A stretch of 64,000 bases of DNA, from NCBI GenBank assembly GCA_028532985.1, contig JANCIK010000013.1, positions 744,001-808,000 on the forward strand, read 5' to 3'. Position 1 is the stretch's first letter. The number at the start of each line of letters is the position of its first letter. This DNA comes from Stropharia rugosoannulata. Taxonomy: Eukaryota > Basidiomycota > Agaricomycetes > Agaricales > Strophariaceae. This document shows positions 10,692 to 22,300 of the stretch, piece after piece. Made by a program: the position numbers and the translations under genes. The notes beneath the pieces were generated by a model. It searched no databases. It worked only from the letters and a program-made list of their open reading frames with translations, and was not told where the DNA came from.

Positions 10692-12571
10692 ATGGCTATT
10701 ACAACACGTAAACAGGCAGCTGCTTCTGCTACCCCCTCTGCCTCCTCCTCTTCCAAGTCTTCTGGCAGTTCAAAGAGAAAGGGCAGTACATCTGCCGGCA
10801 ACAATTCCAAACGTCAGAAGAATGCACCCGAGCCACCGTGTGATCTCGCCTTAATGAAGAAGGTTCTTGAATATCAAAAGCAATTATCAAAAGAAGGCCG
10901 TAAGAAATCTAAAGAGAAGCCGGCAGCTGTCGAAGAACCCAGTATGCCCTAATACTAATATACTGCTTATGGCTAATATATATTGTAACATTTATAGCAA
11001 GTCAGCAACGTGCTGCTGCATTGCTACAGACAGAGAATGAGAACGGCGACAATGCAGATGACCAATCCCTTGACCCTCCTGACGAGAACTCGAACCCCCT
11101 CCACCTCAGTGACGACGAAGCCGCTTTTGCAGATAGTCTTGAAGACTCAATCCCAAACAAGACCAATAACAACTCTGACGACAACAATGATTCCGACAAT
11201 GAGACGGGTATGCAGAACAGAGAGAAGCAGGCCGACAATTCAGATTCCGACAATAACTTGGAAGACGACAACGATGAAGAGAAAGATGCATCTGCTATTG
11301 CTATGGAAGATAATGGAGTAACGTCGTCCTTTTTGTTAATCATTTTCATTAAACTAACATATACTCTATTATACAGTTTGAGTTTGATTATACACCATCT
11401 AAGAAGAGTACCAGAAGGGCTGCATCTTTACACCAAGAGTCCACCCCAGGAGGTAAAGTCAAGCGTACCGACTTCCCTGCTGATATTGCCATCTTAGCAG
11501 ATAGCGGCAAGAATCTCATCCGCTCTCACGTTTGCTTCGGCGACTGGGTTCTCGACGCCGATCCCGGCAAGGCTGACTGGATCTGGAAAATCATTAATGA
11601 GGCCCCCAATCACGTCGCCCTCTCTGCTCAGCCTGCCGCAAGGAAGGGTCTGAAGACCATATCAAGCTTCTCTCATCAAGTTATGAGGTCAAACCTCCTC
11701 ACCTATGTACGTTCTTTCTAGAATGTAATCACTATTCTAATCTTGTTGTAGGTTGCATATGGAAAAGGGGCCCTCTTCAACACCATCATCGCCAAAGCTC
11801 GACAGCGTGTCGTCGGCCACTACAATTTGAGTGGCGATTCCGTCAGTAAGAACGTTGAGTGGCTCCTGGAGGCATCTCACTTTATTTACGGTGATCTTAA
11901 CATCAAGGTATTTCATACCTTCCAACTACAATATTATCTAACCTGTTTTTTATACAGGAGAAAACTTTCAACAATGTGAAACCCTTTGGAAACCCTCTCA
12001 TTAAAGAGCTTATCCAGGCCATCTGGTTCAATACCGCGAAGGCTAGGGCTGACATCGGAACCGCTACACGTATGGCAAAGGAGGGTATAATTCCTTTATC
12101 CACTGTGTTTCTTATCGTCGCTGCAGTAAGCTTTCTTCACTTCTTTGGTTCATCTTACTAATACAAGAGCAGATTGAACATAGTATTGGTGAATACAAGA
12201 CTGGTATTGAATGTCAAACTCATTTCAAGGAGCTTCAAATACGTACCCGGTATAGTTTCTGTATATTATTTATAACCCTTTTTTTAATCCTTTCTTTACT
12301 TTCAGCTACCGGTATCATCAACGAACATGGGCAGGTTTGGTGAAGAAATCACCAAAATGGACTGATGCATATGAAGCATCCTTCTTCAAGTCTATTGCGT
12401 TCGTAGTGTTATTTTCTCTTTACTTCATATACTGATTATATCTCTATTAGTAAATCTTGCAACATTGGTGCTCTTCTGGATAGTGATATGGGTGAGAATG
12501 TGGAGGACATCAGTGGTGTTGTCGGTGCTGAATTGGATACGCTTGTTGATAATGGCCTGGCGCTTTTTTAA
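10692..12571 (+). CDS. DUF6532 domain protein with basic and acidic N-terminal regions
   Basis: Exons start at 10692 (ending 10941), 10998 (ending 11317) and 11377, with further exons to a TAA at 12569-12571; introns are 50-60 bases. Residues 1-100 are Ser/Lys-rich with nuclear-localisation-like basic runs (SSKRKGSTSAGNNSKRQ). Residues about 110-200 are acidic and Asp/Asn/Ser-rich. The folded C-terminal part has FGDWVLDADPGKADWIW, KPFGNPLIKELIQAIWF, the small-residue stretch ARADIGTATRMAKEG, IPLSTVFLIVAA, IGEYKTG and a tail with YRYHQRTWAGL. This NPLI...AIWF / IP...A...EY-TG pattern is what I know of DUF6532, a fungal domain of unknown function expanded in Agaricomycetes. It is a likely nuclear protein. 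The 97-base gap to the dioxygenase gene suggests the pair moves or functions together. Confidence 0.65.
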
Positions 12572-13146
12572 TTTCTTGCTATACTATTTATAATTGAATA
12601 ATGATATTTCCTGATACTGCATAGCCTGGGGCCTGGGAAATATTAGCACATACATGAAGCCTTTCTCTAAAGCACCTATCTAGCTTAAAATATACATTTC
12701 AATTGTCCTAGGGTGGAATTAATCATATCTTAGTTTACCCAAGGTTTATATCTAGCAAATAATTTCTCTCCCAAGGCAGTGACAATAGACTTCTGCATGT
12801 TCCTGAGGCAATATTTAAAGGATGTAAGTTTGTGTATATGCTCCTTAACACTTTTTTCAGTCACCTTAGACACATCATAGAAGCATTTTTTTGCTTCATA
12901 AGTACCCTAAGATTTGCTTACACCTCCCTTTGGAATGCTTTATCAGTAATACAAGGTTGATTTGGTGCATCCTGTACTGCCTTGACATGCTTTGGATTGC
13001 CCTGAGAAAGTTGTACTTGCTTGTTTGCGGAGGGACCTTGCCCTGAGTGCACCTAAGGGCCCTGGCTGCTTTGCACGCCCTGGCTGCCTTAGGATCTCTA
13101 AGGCAGTGCCAGGGAGATACAAAGCCCCTGGGGACAAAAGTCATTT
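12572..13146. other. Gap after DUF6532 gene; no gene seen
   Basis: AT-rich to about 12,950. From 13,020 to 13,140 it holds short GC-rich repeated motifs (GCCCTGGCTGC twice, 13 bases apart) and an 8-bp hairpin (TGCCTTAG at 13085-13092 with CTAAGGCA at 13098-13105). This replaces the expected continuation of the helicase remnant that lies to its right. Confidence 0.4.
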
Positions 13147-13609
13147 TCCTGATGACCACGGACCATTGGCATTGATGGATCTCTTTAAGCAGGTCCCGAC
13201 CTTCTAATCTGGCCGCTAAAAGCGTCTCATTACTCAACGAGACAGCACGGACACCAAGAGTGTTCATTTCGCGTGCCCATAGCAGTGTCAGATGGCTCAG
13301 TGGCTCGCAGGACTATGGTATTACTCACATGAGCATGGCCCAACTCTATCAGAGGGGTGACAACCAATGCAGAAAGCAGCCGTTTTGCCCCAGCCTGTCA
13401 AAGCAATGAGAATGGTCGGCGTGTGAGAGAGAATATGAGCCCAGCAGTCGACTTGAGAATCCCGGGGGCCGGATGACCACTGTGGGAACCTTGCCTGAAT
13501 GATATCGCGTATGGCAGTCCTTCCTTGCGTAGACGTCCAAGAAAATTGCGAAGTGGACTGCACAATGGAGGTCATAGCAATCTCGAGGTTTGTTAATAGG
13601 GAATATCAT
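13147..13609 (-). pseudogene. RecQ/DEAD-type helicase fragment, frameshifted
   Basis: Read from 13609 downwards, the frame gives TSTQGRTAIRDIIQARFPQW, then SHTPTILIALTGWGKTAAF, in which TGWGKTA is a Walker A-like motif. The homology then shifts frame (about 13,370) to LVVTPLIELG, and again to LGVRAVSLSNETLLAARLEG followed by WSVVIRK. These are the usual consecutive blocks of a superfamily 2 helicase (ATP-binding loop, then motif Ia, then the strand before the DEAH box). Conservation ends at about 13147, before any DEAH box. At least two frame changes and missing ends make it a pseudogene. Related RecQ-like sequences are abundant in agaricomycete genomes. Confidence 0.65.
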
Positions 13610-13690
13610 TAGTTACAACCAACGACGCGCGCGAATGACATGTGACTATATTAAACGTGATCTTAAAATCGAAAAGCCGACACAAGCCTA

Positions 13691-14496
13691 GTGAAACGTC
13701 GACATATGTCACATATCTGCCTTTTTCTTTGGAACAGTGGTCATATCCGCGTATCTACAGGAGAGACCGTGCAGCTAGACGGCGATGGCGAGGGCACCGA
13801 AACACCATCGCAAGCCGACATATCCCGCCGTCTTGCCACCTCGCTCAACATCGCCCATTCAAGCTCCAAAATCGTCACTTCCGGGCTTGCCCCAGCTGGC
13901 GCGACACTTGCACCTGCATCCAGCCCCATGAACCACCCCTTCCCCCCACCCGATTCGCTCCTCACCGGCGCGAAGCAGCCCAGCTATATACGACAACCTT
14001 AAGCAGCTCGAGAGGCTGAAGGAGGGCTCACTCTCGACGGTATCCACCACCTCATTGTTCAGGCCCACAGCATCTGCGTCGAAGAGCCTCGTCCATTCGT
14101 TGGCAGCAACGTCACCCGAAAACAGTGCGCCGCCGAGCAGACCTATCAGCCAGCCGCTGAGCCGCACATTAGGAGGCAAGTTCATGCCACCGCCTCCTTT
14201 CTTTGCTCCCGCGGGGCGCGAGTGCTGCACAAGTAAGGCCGCGGAATTCCCAACCATAGCAGCATCACCCGCAAAGCAGTCCACATTGATGCACTTGAAC
14301 AACAATGAGAGTTCGCACAAGATTACGCTGCAGGACCTGCTCGCTTGCAGACCGAAGCTAAACCGCATGAACTCTCAGTGCTCGACCTCGTTGAGAAAGT
14401 CGGACTCGGACGCGGACGACAGCGCCATGAGCCTCACGCAGAAGTACGGTGTGTTTCGGAAGATCGCCATCGGGAAGGGCACTACGAGCGTCGTGG
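13691..14496 (+). pseudogene. HAL-type Ser/Thr protein kinase, 5' fragment only
   Basis: The sequence resembles the N-terminal regulatory part of fungal Hal4/Hal5-type (NPR family) kinases that regulate plasma-membrane transporters. It has a Ser/Pro-rich leader, then HKITLQDLLACRPK, then SLTQKYGVFRKIAIGKGTTS, where GKGTTSVV is the glycine-rich ATP loop. A frame change near 13,990 (SYIRQP against YDNLKQLERLKEG) interrupts the leader. Homology stops exactly at GTC GTG followed by a GT (14497), a potential splice donor, and no other kinase motif (VAIK Lys, HRD, DFG) is found downstream. The piece lacks all catalytic residues except the loop, so it is a truncated copy. Confidence 0.6.
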
Positions 14497-15208
14497 TAAC
14501 GTTCTCGCTCCGCGCAGTACGACATCGCGTCGCCGCAGCCCGCCCCAATCAATCCCTTATGGCTCGGGTGCCGCCCAAGCTATTTTATCGACCAGTCCCA
14601 GGAAATACTTTCCACGTCTGGGTGTATCGTACAACGACAGTTTGGTTGTCGATTTCTTCCAGGGCTGGAATGCTTGACGTGCCACAAGGTGAGCGAGAAA
14701 TAGAACAAGCCACATGTATTTATCTGACTGTCTAAAATTAAATGTCAACCACTTACAATGTTTTCTGTCCTGCTGCTGCATTGTGGTACGGCGACAAGTG
14801 CCATCACTGACACCATGTACAGCCTCGACCATCTGTGGCCCACACCCTGCTGCCCAAGACGACTTCACGGCCCTGCTCACCTGTGATTCCCCAACTGGCC
14901 AATCTGAGAGCTGGGGTACTATGATATGGACATGGGTAGTTGTCGGGGCGCCCGGTAAGCCTTGGTAAATACTAAAATATATCTATTCAGTGTATCATTA
15001 TTGACGCCTCGTTTTCAATCGGAATGGGTCTAGCACAGCTTCTAGAAGACGCCTGCTTTCCCAACAAATAAACGGGTAATTAGTACTGCCCAAGAGCGGC
15101 AGAGAACACTGTCGATCTTTGAATCTAATTTGTGTAAGTGCACTGATACTTATCGGTTTAAATAGTATCTGATACTTCATCAATCTTCTTCACGCTACCA
15201 GGTATATA
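14497..15208. other. Stretch without a recognised gene
   Basis: A reading frame stays open after a possible acceptor at about 14,542 (PAPINPLWLGCRPSYF ... GLECLTCHK), followed by a GT at 14,690, so an exon of unknown origin may be joined to the kinase fragment. The remainder is AT-rich. Bases 15,120-15,208 could be the promoter of the transposase gene. No terminal inverted repeat of the Plavaka element was identified by eye. Confidence 0.25.
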
Positions 15209-18200
15209 ATGTACTCAGCCTCTGCGGGCATGATTGTCGACCCCATGTACTACCCGTGTCCTAGTTCATGCGCTCTCGTCTTCCCTTCGCCCGAAGCCCT
15301 CCTGGCCCATCTCAATGATCCACATCTTCAATGCGGAATGCTCTTCCACTCTCTTAAGAATGTTGGACTGGATCTCGACAATAACGCTAGCAATAGTGAT
15401 GATAGTGAAGAGGATGTGGATTACGAAGGTATTTGGATCCTTCTCCGTGTTTGAAGGGGCCTTATCTAAAATATTTTAATTTTTAGACCCCCTAGAGGAT
15501 CTCGACGACACTGAGCCTATTTCCTGGTCTCAAATCAACCCACCAAATGATTTTGTGTATCCGGCCCTTAGCGAAACCACACCGACATCTCCAAGTGCAC
15601 CAACAGATGATCCCAGCATCTTTTTCAAAGTATACCATCCAAACCGTGCCCATTATGCACCTGGCAGCAAAAATCTTCTACAATCTATCCATGATGATCG
15701 ATTTGCAACCAGTCGCGAGGACAATCCCTATTATCCCTTCGCCAGCAAAGCCGAATGGGAGCTGGTGAAATGGATGACAGATGCCTCACTTACACAACAA
15801 CAAATCAACGCATTTCTTCGGCTAGCATATGTACGAAAATCATTTCTTTCTTATAAATATTGCTTATTTTTCTTTTAGGTGAAACGGAACCCACTCTCTG
15901 TTAAATCGGCTCGTGATATACGTGGTCGTATTGAGATACTACCGGCGGTACCTCAATGGCAACACCAAACAATCAACATACCTGCAGGTTATAAAAGCAA
16001 GACGCCCATTGTACTTTATTGGCGAAATCCTCTTGAAGTCGTCAGAGACTTATTTCGGAACCCTATTTTTTCCTCCTGTTTGGAGCATAACCCATATCGC
16101 CTCTATGCTCATTCTCATCCAAATGATCGCATCTACGGCGAGTTCATGAGTGGGAATTTCGCATGGGAGTACCACATCAGTAAATCCTGATTTTGCTATG
16201 GCACTATGCAAGGGGGGGGATTTGCTATGATGCTATAAGCTGCTATGGCTTGCTATAGGGCATCTGTATAGCACCTTATAGTAGCCCATAGCAGCTTATA
16301 GTGCCATAGCAAATCCCCCCCTCTACATAGTGCCATAGCAAAATCAGGATTTTCTGATGCAGGTGCGTCGAATTTTTTTAAAATAATGTCTCGTTCTCAT
16401 AAATCGAATATAGAGTTGGTTGAAGCCTGGTCATACATTTGTTGGAATTATCCTCGCATCCGACAAGACGCCGTTAACCATAGGAACAGGCAATAGGGAG
16501 ATGCATCCTGTCCTGCTTTCCCTTGCCAACATTGATGCCGGAGTTCGCATGAAAGCCACCTCGCGCGCCTTTGCTCTAATTGCATACCTGCCCATCGTCA
16601 AATTTTCCGATGTTACAGACCACGAACAAGCTATTCTCAAAGCTCGTCTCTATCACTTCTGTCTCGATATTGTCCTGGCACCCCTCAAGATTGCCGAACG
16701 AATGGGCGAGGAAATGTCTGATGCCTCGGGACGTATCCGTATGGTGCACACGCCCTTGGCTGCCTGGATTGCCGACTACCCCAAGCAACAGCTTCTTGCT
16801 TGCGTTGCTGGGAACCAATCGCCGGTCACTATCGCACACCTCCAACAATTTGGCGATGACATTGCGCACCCTCCTCGCACTCGGCAGCTCACCCTCAACG
16901 CAATCCAAGCAGTTCTTGAAGAATACCCACCAGTTCCTAATACCAATGCCATTGATGCTGGCCGTGCACTCGAGCCATTTTGGAGGGCATGTCAGCAGCG
17001 GGGATTAAGCGGTGTCGAGTGCCCATTTTGGAGAGACTGGGGTGATGCTTGTCCGTCCGTCTTCCTGACCCACGACCCCCTTCATGGATTACACAAATTT
17101 TTCTGGGACCACATCGTGAAGTGGGCGACCAATATCATGACCGGTCCAGAGCTTGATGCCCGTCTTAGGTGTATCCAGCCCCGAGTCGGAGTTCGCCATT
17201 GGGCCCAGGGAGTCTCTGGGTTGAAACAAGTGACAGGACGAGAGTACCGAGAGCTCGAGAAGGTCTTCGTTGCTGCAATTAATGGTGGTGTCAGTCCCTC
17301 TGTTATGTGTGCAATCCGTTCACTTCTCGACTTCATCTTTCAGTCTCAAAATCTAATCTTCTACGAAGAGACACTCCATGCGCTTTCTGAAGCCCTCCGC
17401 GAATTCCATTGGTACAAGGGTGCCATCATTGCGGCAGGTGGGCGACGAGGCAAGAATGGACCTATCAACCACTTCCGAATTCCAAAACTCGAGATGCTAC
17501 AAATCATCACCCGCAGTGCACGTTTGCTTGGAGCTCCGTACCAATGGACTTCAGACGTTACCGAACGATGCCACATTACACATGTCAAGACACCCTATAG
17601 AATGTCCAATCGTCGCAATTTTCATGGTCAATGTGTCCGGTACATGGACCGCGTCGAGAAGATGACCAACTTCGGACTTTTCGCAGCCCTCACATCCAAC
17701 CAAGCAAGTCTACTCAATGACATCATGTCCGAGACCAACGACATGGCTGACCACTACCCGGAGCAAACATGGCTCTCACGTGTACTCCCACAGGAAGAGG
17801 CTGTCAGCACCAAACGGTTCCAGGTGAAGACGAACTTCTTTGGAAAGCGGACGAGTCTTGTTTCCGATGATGAAATGACAGCAATTTACCTAAACGTGAA
17901 TCCCCACATCAAGGCCCTCTCTGTCGACACAATTGCAAGCACATACAACATTCCTGACCTCCGCGGCGCCCTTGGTGACTACTTTAGCCACCTCTCCTAT
18001 GCAGATCGATCTGGGCAGAGGCGAAGTGCAGCCGATTGTGTACTGCCCACCAACACCTTCCACGTCTGGCAGAACCTTCGAATTCAACATCGTTCTTTCC
18101 AAGATTCTCGCATCATTGCACCCCATCAGACCGTACAGGCCCTTCCTCCTAATCCACCCCAACTTCCCTTTGGCCGGTGCAACACTGTTCTTGTGTCTGG

Positions 18201-18681
18201 AGATAGTGGAAATCGTACGTTTGCCATTTCTGGAGGTGAGTAAAAATCCTGTCTCTCTCATTTTCATTTCAAATACTAATTTCCCATCTCAGGATGTCGT
18301 GTCATTCAAATCCGAGTGATTCTGCAACCTGTTCTACCCAACACTGACTCGAATGCTTCTTGTCCCCCTTGCCTTGTCTACGGCGAGTTCTTCAAGTTCG
18401 CAGCTGAGCACACTGCTCCCGATGAGGACAATATCAATGTCTACACACCAGCTCCTGGAATTGATATGTTTCTGGTGCATAGACACAAACGGGCTAATGG
18501 CGGACGAATGGGAGATATTGTCCCATTGGATCGGATCCGTCAGGTGGTTGAGCTGGTTCCGAAACATGGTTTGCATGCAGATCCACTGTTGGACTGCGAC
18601 AACTCGTTGGAGGGGGATACCTTCTACTTGAACTATTTTTCAAATAAAGAGAACTTCCATTCCATACTCTCGTACCAGTAG
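15209..18681 (+). mobile_element. Plavaka-type transposase gene with C-terminal DUF6830, interrupted by a foldback element
   Basis: The protein begins with a C2H2-like finger (YYPCPSSCALVFPSP ... HLNDPH), an acidic linker, then FASKAEWELVKWMTDASLTQ, YRLYAHSHPNDRIYGEFMSG, HTFVGIILASDKTPLTIGTG and HPVLLSLANIDAGVRM. The long exon from about 16,409 to 18,236 continues with CPFWRDWGDACPSVFLTHDP, DPLHGLHKFFWDHIVKWATN, GPINHFRIPKLEMLQII and TSDVTERCHITHVK. A 56-base intron (18237-18292) precedes the DUF6830 end, MGDIVPLDRIRQVVELVPKH. This architecture matches Plavaka transposases of agaricomycetes (CACTA/EnSpm-related). Bases 16174-16359 hold a palindromic insertion that brings a stop after AWEYHISKS unless spliced out. 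Otherwise the frame is remarkably open, so the loss may be recent. Confidence 0.75.
16174..16359. repeat. Long near-perfect palindrome (MITE/foldback element) inside the transposase gene
   Basis: The left half beginning ACATCAGTAAATCCTG (16174) is the near-exact reverse complement of the right half ending GGATTTTCTGATGC (16359), over about 90 bases per arm with few mismatches. The motif TGCTATGGCACTAT and shorter TGCTAT units recur inside both arms. No coding capacity is visible. The flanks show no unambiguous target-site duplication. Confidence 0.85.
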
Positions 18682-19315
18682 CTACTTTTTATCTCTTCGC
18701 TACATATATCTAATCAACAATCTTGTTGCGACTCTGATTACTTAACCTCTTGTGCAATCATGGTGTTCAAAGCTGGTTTAGTCTCGCTTCGCTTAATAGG
18801 CGAGAGTCGGGTATCAGCATCTACCAGGGTAGGCAACGTCGCTAAGTAGTGATCTGCTAACGCAGTGCTAAAAGTGCTAAAAGTCGATAAAAATCCTAAC
18901 ACCTCGGCAACCCTTCGGCTACCGTTTTACAGATGTCTGATGACGGCGTCTCTGCCGCATACCGTCCAAAGAACGTCATTTGGCCTTCAATTTTACATGC
19001 TGTTGATTTCAATGCCAAGCTAAGAAACTGAACGCCTGCATAACTTGATGAATAAGATACGTCTGTCTTCAATAATTTGAAGCGCATAACTTATATGCAC
19101 TCTTCAATAACCCTTATATAGACTGTCACCTTTTGCTGATGCCGAGCATAGCCCCAACCTGTGAATCGTATTTGTCAGCAGCACGAGCCTGTAATGCTGC
19201 TTAATTCGGCCGCTGTTCCTTACCGCTACCACCGTCCATCCAACACGCAATTTCTTTCAAACTGCTCATAAAACCCCGCAGCTGGAGTGCCCAGAAAGCA
19301 CAGCTAGGGTAAACG
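18682..19315. other. Spacer between transposase and ATG1
   Basis: No gene is seen. It contains GTGCTAAAAGTGCTAAAAGTCG (a direct repeat of GTGCTAAAA near 18,868) and, close to 19,316, the presumed ATG1 promoter, where CAACACGCAATTTCTTTC precedes the start by about 70 bases. No clear TATA box. Confidence 0.4.
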
Positions 19316-22300
19316 ATGTCCCAGGCAGTCTCAGGCTTCAAAAGAACGCCGAATACGAGCAAGACTAACGAAGACGACGATGCCCGCCCCTACATCATAG
19401 TATCTGATATCGGGAAGGGGAGTTTCGCCACGGTGTACAAGGGGTATCATGAAGTACGTGTCTATATATACGTAAGGTCTCATTAACCTGACAGGGGACT
19501 TAGACTACACGGCATGAAGTAGCTATCAAAGCAGTCAAGCTCGACAGCCTTAAGACGAAGCTCTTCGAGAACCTGCAAAGTGAAATACAAATCCTGAAGT
19601 CTCTCTCACACCGGCATATCACAAGGCTCATAGATATCGTGGTATGATTGCGCAGTTGATACTAGACGAGATGCTCACACCGTGATAGCGCGCCGAAAGG
19701 CACATTTATCTTATTATGGAGTACTGTGCGGGAGGGGATCTCACCAATTACATCAAGAAACGCGGCCGCGTAGAGGGGCTGGAGTACATTCCGAGTCCGG
19801 GTGCTGCTCCTCAGTACTATTCACATCCGCGGACAGGGGGGCTTGACGAGATAGCGGTGCGCAGCTTTCTGCGCCAACTAGGTGAGATAAGGTTCCCCCC
19901 CAATGTTTAGCCGGCTCTGATAGTCATTAGCTCGCGCTCTCAAGTTTTTGCGCCATCGTAACCTGATACATCGCGATATAAAGCCTCAGGTATGCTGCTC
20001 GCCTTCGTCCCTAAACTGTTGCTGACTCATACAGAACTTGTTACTGAACCCTGCGTCTCCGGAGGAACTTGCGAGAGGGCATCCGCTGAGTGTTCCAATT
20101 CTCAAGGTTGCGGATTTCGGGTTTGCACGGTCATTGCCCAATGCTATGATGGCGGAGACGCTTTGTGGATCACCGTGAGTATTGATACAATGTTCCAGTT
20201 TATATGCCCACAAACTATGATAGACTATACATGGCACCCGAAATACTGCGCTACGAGAAATACGACGCAAAGGCTGATCTTTGGTCAGTTGGCGCGGTGT
20301 TATACGAAATGGCAGTGGGAAAGGCACCGTTTCGCGCACAGAACCACATTGAACTTCTCAAGAAGATCGAGCACTCAAAGGGCATCAAGTTTCCAGATGA
20401 AGATCCTAACTCACTGGCGGGAAAGAATGGAGGTGGTGGAAGTGCTGACTTACCAGTCCCATTGGATATTAAGACTCTTATACGCGCTCTACTCAAACGA
20501 ATTCCTGCTGAGAGGGCGAGTTTTGAAGATTTCTTTGGGAGTACAGCCCTTGCCAAATCCAAGTTTCCTCGGCCACAAGAGTCATTGCCTGAACCACTCG
20601 TCTCATCTTCTACGGCATGGAATGGTCGACCGCCCACCCCAGAGCACCATAAGATTATACCTCCCGAGGTACTCGATCCCAATGCTATGATCCCACCGAG
20701 CAAATTCAACTTCCGGCGACCTTCTAATGTCGGAGATGCTAATGGGATGGCGCAGGGAGCGGAGGGAAACAAGTACAGGTCTGTGGATTTTACTTCCTAT
20801 GTATGTATATCTAATCATATTATAGCCCGAAAACATACAACAGGCCTTTGTCCTACCAAGGTAAGCCTCAGAGGCAAGATCATCGAGGTGCCTCCGATGG
20901 ATCGTATATACCGGGTGAGACGGAAGAAGATGGGAACCTCCGGCGTGAATATGTCCTCGTAGGAGACACCAGAGCGGTAGAGTTTACCAAAGCTGTCGAT
21001 GGTGAGATCAAACAGTTACTAAGTGAAATTCACTGCTCACCCTAGCTCAGAAATTCAGCCTCGTCGGCCTCTTCATGATCGTCCTTCGCCCTCGACTTTT
21101 GATTATACCCCAGAATACCCCATTGCACCATTAACCGACAATGGCACTGGCGACAATGAGAAGTCCCCTAACGGCATTACTATCACGTTTCCTCCTCCCC
21201 CGATAGCAGCTCCACCTCCTCTATCTTCCTCCCCATCCAGTCTGGCCTCGCGGGCAGCATCCAATGCTTTAGGCCGTGCCCTGAGCCTTGCTAAGAAAAA
21301 CTTATTCTGGCATTCATCGTCAGGGCGGTCACGGGGCTCATCTGCAGAGCCTACCCCGACAAGCACCCCTTCTTCTCCCCGACGTCCACAGATCATTCCA
21401 CTGGACACAGATGTGGAGCGCGACCCGCTAGAGGATGAACTACTCGCGTCGCTAGAAGAATTAGCGCAGAAGACGGATGTGCTCACACATTGGGCAGACG
21501 AGATGTACGAGTATGTTAAAGCTATCCCTCAGAGTAAGTGCATGATAGACCATGTGCATGACTTGGAGGTTAAGATCTCTGTGTGTAGAGCCACTCCCGG
21601 ATCCTGCAAAGTTCGAAAAACGGGAAGGTGAACCAGAGAAACATGCTCGGCGGCGCAAGCATGCAGACATGGAAGCGGAATATAACGCTGTCACATGTGT
21701 GGCGGTTTATATGCTCCTGATGTCATTTTCACAGAAGGGCATTGATAAGCTACGCCGTTTTCAGGAACATATGAAGATGAGGCATCCGGATGGGAACTTC
21801 ATAGTTAGTGAAGGCTTTGACGATGGTCCGTCCTGCTATTCTCTCCCAGGCATATTTCCCAAGCTCATCATTGTTTAGCCCTCAACTGGTTCAAAGAGCA
21901 CTTTATAAAGTGTAATGAAAGGGCGACGTTGGTGAAAACTTGGCTTCCCGCTACATATGATGGGCCGAAGAGCTGGCTGGACCAGCTGGTTTATGATCGG
22001 GCACTGGTACTGGTGAGTACGAACTTGCTGCTAGGTTTCTTTATATCTGATGATATGACATGCACTGTAGAGTCGAACTGCTGCTCGTAAGGAGCTGTTG
22101 GACCAAATGACAACGCCAGATGAATGCGAGAAGTTGTATGAGGAATCCTTATGGTGCTTATACGCTCTTCAAGATGACCTTTTACAAACCGGCAATCCGT
22201 ACATGGACGAAGACCGTGAAACTATTTCCACGTGTATGTTTGCGCCATCGTTGTACTAGTCCTTATGACTGATAATGTTTACAGGGATTAAGCGGACCAA

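Noticed and set aside
13085..13105. 8-bp stem hairpin as a terminator or element end
   Set aside because: Too short and imperfectly placed to support a function; such hairpins are expected by chance in a window of this size.
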